Source: Vanilla planifolia (lineage: Eukaryota > Streptophyta > Magnoliopsida > Asparagales > Orchidaceae). Taken from it: 64,000 nucleotides of DNA. Below are positions 61,732 through 64,000 of this stretch, in pieces (position 1 is the stretch's first letter; each line of letters starts with the position of its first letter). Below the pieces are notes generated by a model. It ran no database searches. It had not been told where the DNA came from and was given only the letters and a program-made list of their open reading frames with translations. The position numbers and the translations under genes were made by a program. The DNA lies in contig JAIUJO010000293.1 of NCBI GenBank assembly GCA_023846275.1, forward strand, positions 422,314 through 486,313, in the 5' to 3' direction.

Positions 61732-64000
61732 ATGTGAGCATCCATTTGTGTTTGTGATCATGCATTGGCATACATGTGTGGGTGTTTATGTGTGTGTGAG
61801 CATGGCTATGCATGTATGTCCATGTGCATGTTTGTGCATGTATATGTCTATATTTGTGTGTCTATGTTCACTCGTGTGTGCACATGACTACATTTGCACG
61901 TGTGTGTCCACATGCATAGGTTTATGAGTGTGTGTATGTGTATGTTCTATGTGTGCATGTGTTCATGTGTGGGTGTGTGCATATATGTGATTGTGTGTGC
62001 ATGATGCATGCATTAGTGCATGTATGAGTGGTGGCTACGCAGGTGTATGCTAATTATGTGCATGTCCGTGTATGCTTGTGGGCCTGCATGTGTTAGTTCA
62101 AGCATTCGTGACACATATTCATGTGTGTGCATGTGTGGGAGTGTATGTGCATGCATATATGTGCATATGCATGTGGGTGAGTGTGTGTGCATATGAGTTA
62201 GATTATTTATGTATGTGCTTATGTGTACATATTCTTATGCATGTTCTTATGCATGTGTGTGCAAGTTTTCTTTTTTGTGTGCATACATGCAGAAGTGTGT
62301 GTCTTTGTGTGTTTTTATGTAAGTGTTTGTGTATATGTGTGGGTGTGTGGATGCATTTTTGAGAGTTTGTTGGTATTGTTTTGTTTGGGTGCTTGTGTTA
62401 GAGTGTGTGTGTGTGCATGGGTGCATGCATGTGTCTTTGTGTGCATGCATGTCCATGTGCATGTGTGTGCATGTGTATGTGTGTATGGGTGTGTGTGTGT
62501 GTGTGTGTGTGCTCATATGAGTGTGTGCATGTAATCATGCATGTATGCTTGTGTGCACGTGCTTGTGTGTATTGTTCATGCATGTGTGTGTGCATGTGTC
62601 CATGTACACATGTGTGTTGTGTATGCATGTGCATGCATATGTGCATGTGTGTGTGTGTGCGTGTGCACATTTATATGTTTAGTTATACACATCCATATTT
62701 ATAGTGTGTGTGTGTGTGTGAATGGGTTTGCAAGTGTGTGCATGTTTGTTTGTAGGGGAGTGTTGGTGTATGTGTGTGTATGCATGTGGTTGTGTGCTTG
62801 TGCATGTTTGTATGTGAGTCTGTGCTCCTATGTGTGTGCATGAGTGTGTGGATGCATGTGTGTAATCATGTGTATGGTGTATGGGTTTGTGTGTGCTTGC
62901 ATGCATGCATGCAAGTGTGTGTACATGCATACGTGTGCATGTGGGTGTGAGTGCATGTGTTCATATGTGTGTATGTGCTTCATGTGTATGTGTTCATATT
63001 TGAGAATGTTCAAGCATGTCACTTCGTGCACGTTTGTGTGCATGCGTGCATTTAATTGTGTATGTATGTGTTTTTAAGCGTTTGTGTTTGTGCTAGTTGT
63101 GTGCATGTGCATGTAAGCTTGTGGCCATATGTGTACCAGTGCATGTGTTCGTGATGCACATGTGCATGTGTGTGTGCATGTGTGTGTGCATAGGTGAGTG
63201 TGAGTGCATTTGTGTTCTTGTGCATGCGTGTACATGTTTTTTTTATATGTGTGTGCATGTGTGTGCGTGTGTATGCATACGTGTGTGTATTTGTATTTGT
63301 AGGTGTGTTTTTGGGTGTTTACTTGTGTGTGTCCTTTCGTGGGTGTGTGTGTGCATGGATATCTGCATATGTATTTGTGCATGCATTCATGCATGCATGT
63401 GTGTATGTATGTGAGTGCATCTGTGCTTATGTGAGTGTTTGCTATTAGCATTCATGTCCAGGTGTGTGCTTGCATGTTTGTGTTATGTGTGCATGTGAGT
63501 ATGCATATGTGTGTGTTGTGCACATGTATGTTTGTGTGTGTGGGTCTATGCATGTGTGTGTGTTGATGCATGTGTGTATGTGTGAGTATGCATTTGTATG
63601 TTTGGCCTATGCACATGCATGTGTAGTGTGTGTGTCAACGTGCTTGTGAACATGTGTGTGTACACATGTGCATGTGTGAGTTTATGCATATGTGCATGTC
63701 TGTGTAGGGGGGTGTGTTTATGTATATGTGCATGTGTGTGCATGCATTCATTCATGTGTGTATTCATTTTTGTGCTTGTACATGTTTGTGTGTGAGTTTG
63801 TGTTTCTATGTGTGTGTATGGGTGAGTGGTTATGTGTGTATGTGTTTAAGTTTGTGAACATAAACATGTGTGCATTTGGGTGTGTGTTCATGTCTTCATG
63901 TGTGTGTGCTTGTGCATTTGTATGTGAGTGTTTGTATGCATAAGTTTGTGTGCACATGTGTGCATGTGTTTATGTGTACTTATAAAACCATATGTATGCA

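Larger units (their letters stand above)
29925..64000 (+). repeat. giant degenerate (TG)n/TGCATG low-complexity array
   Basis: From about 29,925 to the window end the plus strand is built almost only from TG, interspersed with CA (mostly as TGCATG or CATG), TA, TT, AG and CG dinucleotides. Three sampled 60-nt lines show the pattern. At 41,101-41,160, 29 of 30 odd positions are purine and 29 of 30 even positions pyrimidine. At 33,001-33,060 the counts are 28 and 27. At 52,801-52,860 they are 23 and 30. The two-base phase is therefore held over long distances, with occasional one-base slips (for example near 52,921). No fixed longer unit was found by eye, and perfect TG runs rarely exceed 25 nt. 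The G/T-rich strand never switches. All long open frames inside are compositional. Confidence 0.95.

Noticed and set aside
29925-64000. CRISPR array or telomere-like repeat
   Set aside because: There are no regular spacers or conserved direct repeats, and no TTTAGGG or other telomeric heptamers; the pattern is a degenerate dinucleotide alternation.

Overview
The window looks like intergenic DNA from a large, AT-rich nuclear genome, most likely a seed plant. The evidence for a plant is the type of retroelement debris: two decayed Ty3/gypsy polyproteins, an L1-type LINE reverse transcriptase and a trace of Ty1/copia gag, all reading like plant families. I found no intact host gene, tRNA, rRNA, CRISPR array or bacterial feature. 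No species is claimed.

Layout. Positions 1-11,100 are very AT-rich sequence with no recognisable gene; the one weak protein signal is a Ty1/copia gag fragment on the minus strand near 5.6-5.9 kb. From about 11.17 to 18.90 kb lies a heavily decayed but nearly complete minus-strand Ty3/gypsy element: a diverged pair of direct repeats (LTR-like, about 1.15 kb each) flanks gag, protease, reverse transcriptase, RNase H and integrase debris in canonical order. A truncated, more GC-rich LINE (18.91-20.04 kb, plus strand) begins where the right LTR-like repeat stops. From about 22.8 to 26.76 kb is a second, plus-strand Ty3/gypsy relic of a different lineage (gag zinc knuckle, RT, RNase H, integrase), riddled with stops. 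A diverged tandem repeat of about 72 bp lies at 28.68-29.05 kb.

At about 29,925 the sequence changes abruptly and stays changed to the end of the window: at least 34 kb of degenerate, non-identical (TG)n-like DNA, strictly G/T-rich on the plus strand, sprinkled with TGCATG/CATG palindromes. It keeps a two-base purine/pyrimidine alternation over thousands of bases, although perfect TG tracts are short (longest seen 35 nt). The hundreds of open frames here (Cys/Val/Met-rich on plus, His/Thr-rich on minus) are a by-product of this composition, not genes. This array is the most unusual object in the window. Its right end lies outside it.

There is no operon or pathway logic here. The story is sequential transposon insertion and decay beside a giant simple-sequence domain. 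All family assignments come from motif recognition by eye, and boundaries of decayed elements are approximate.
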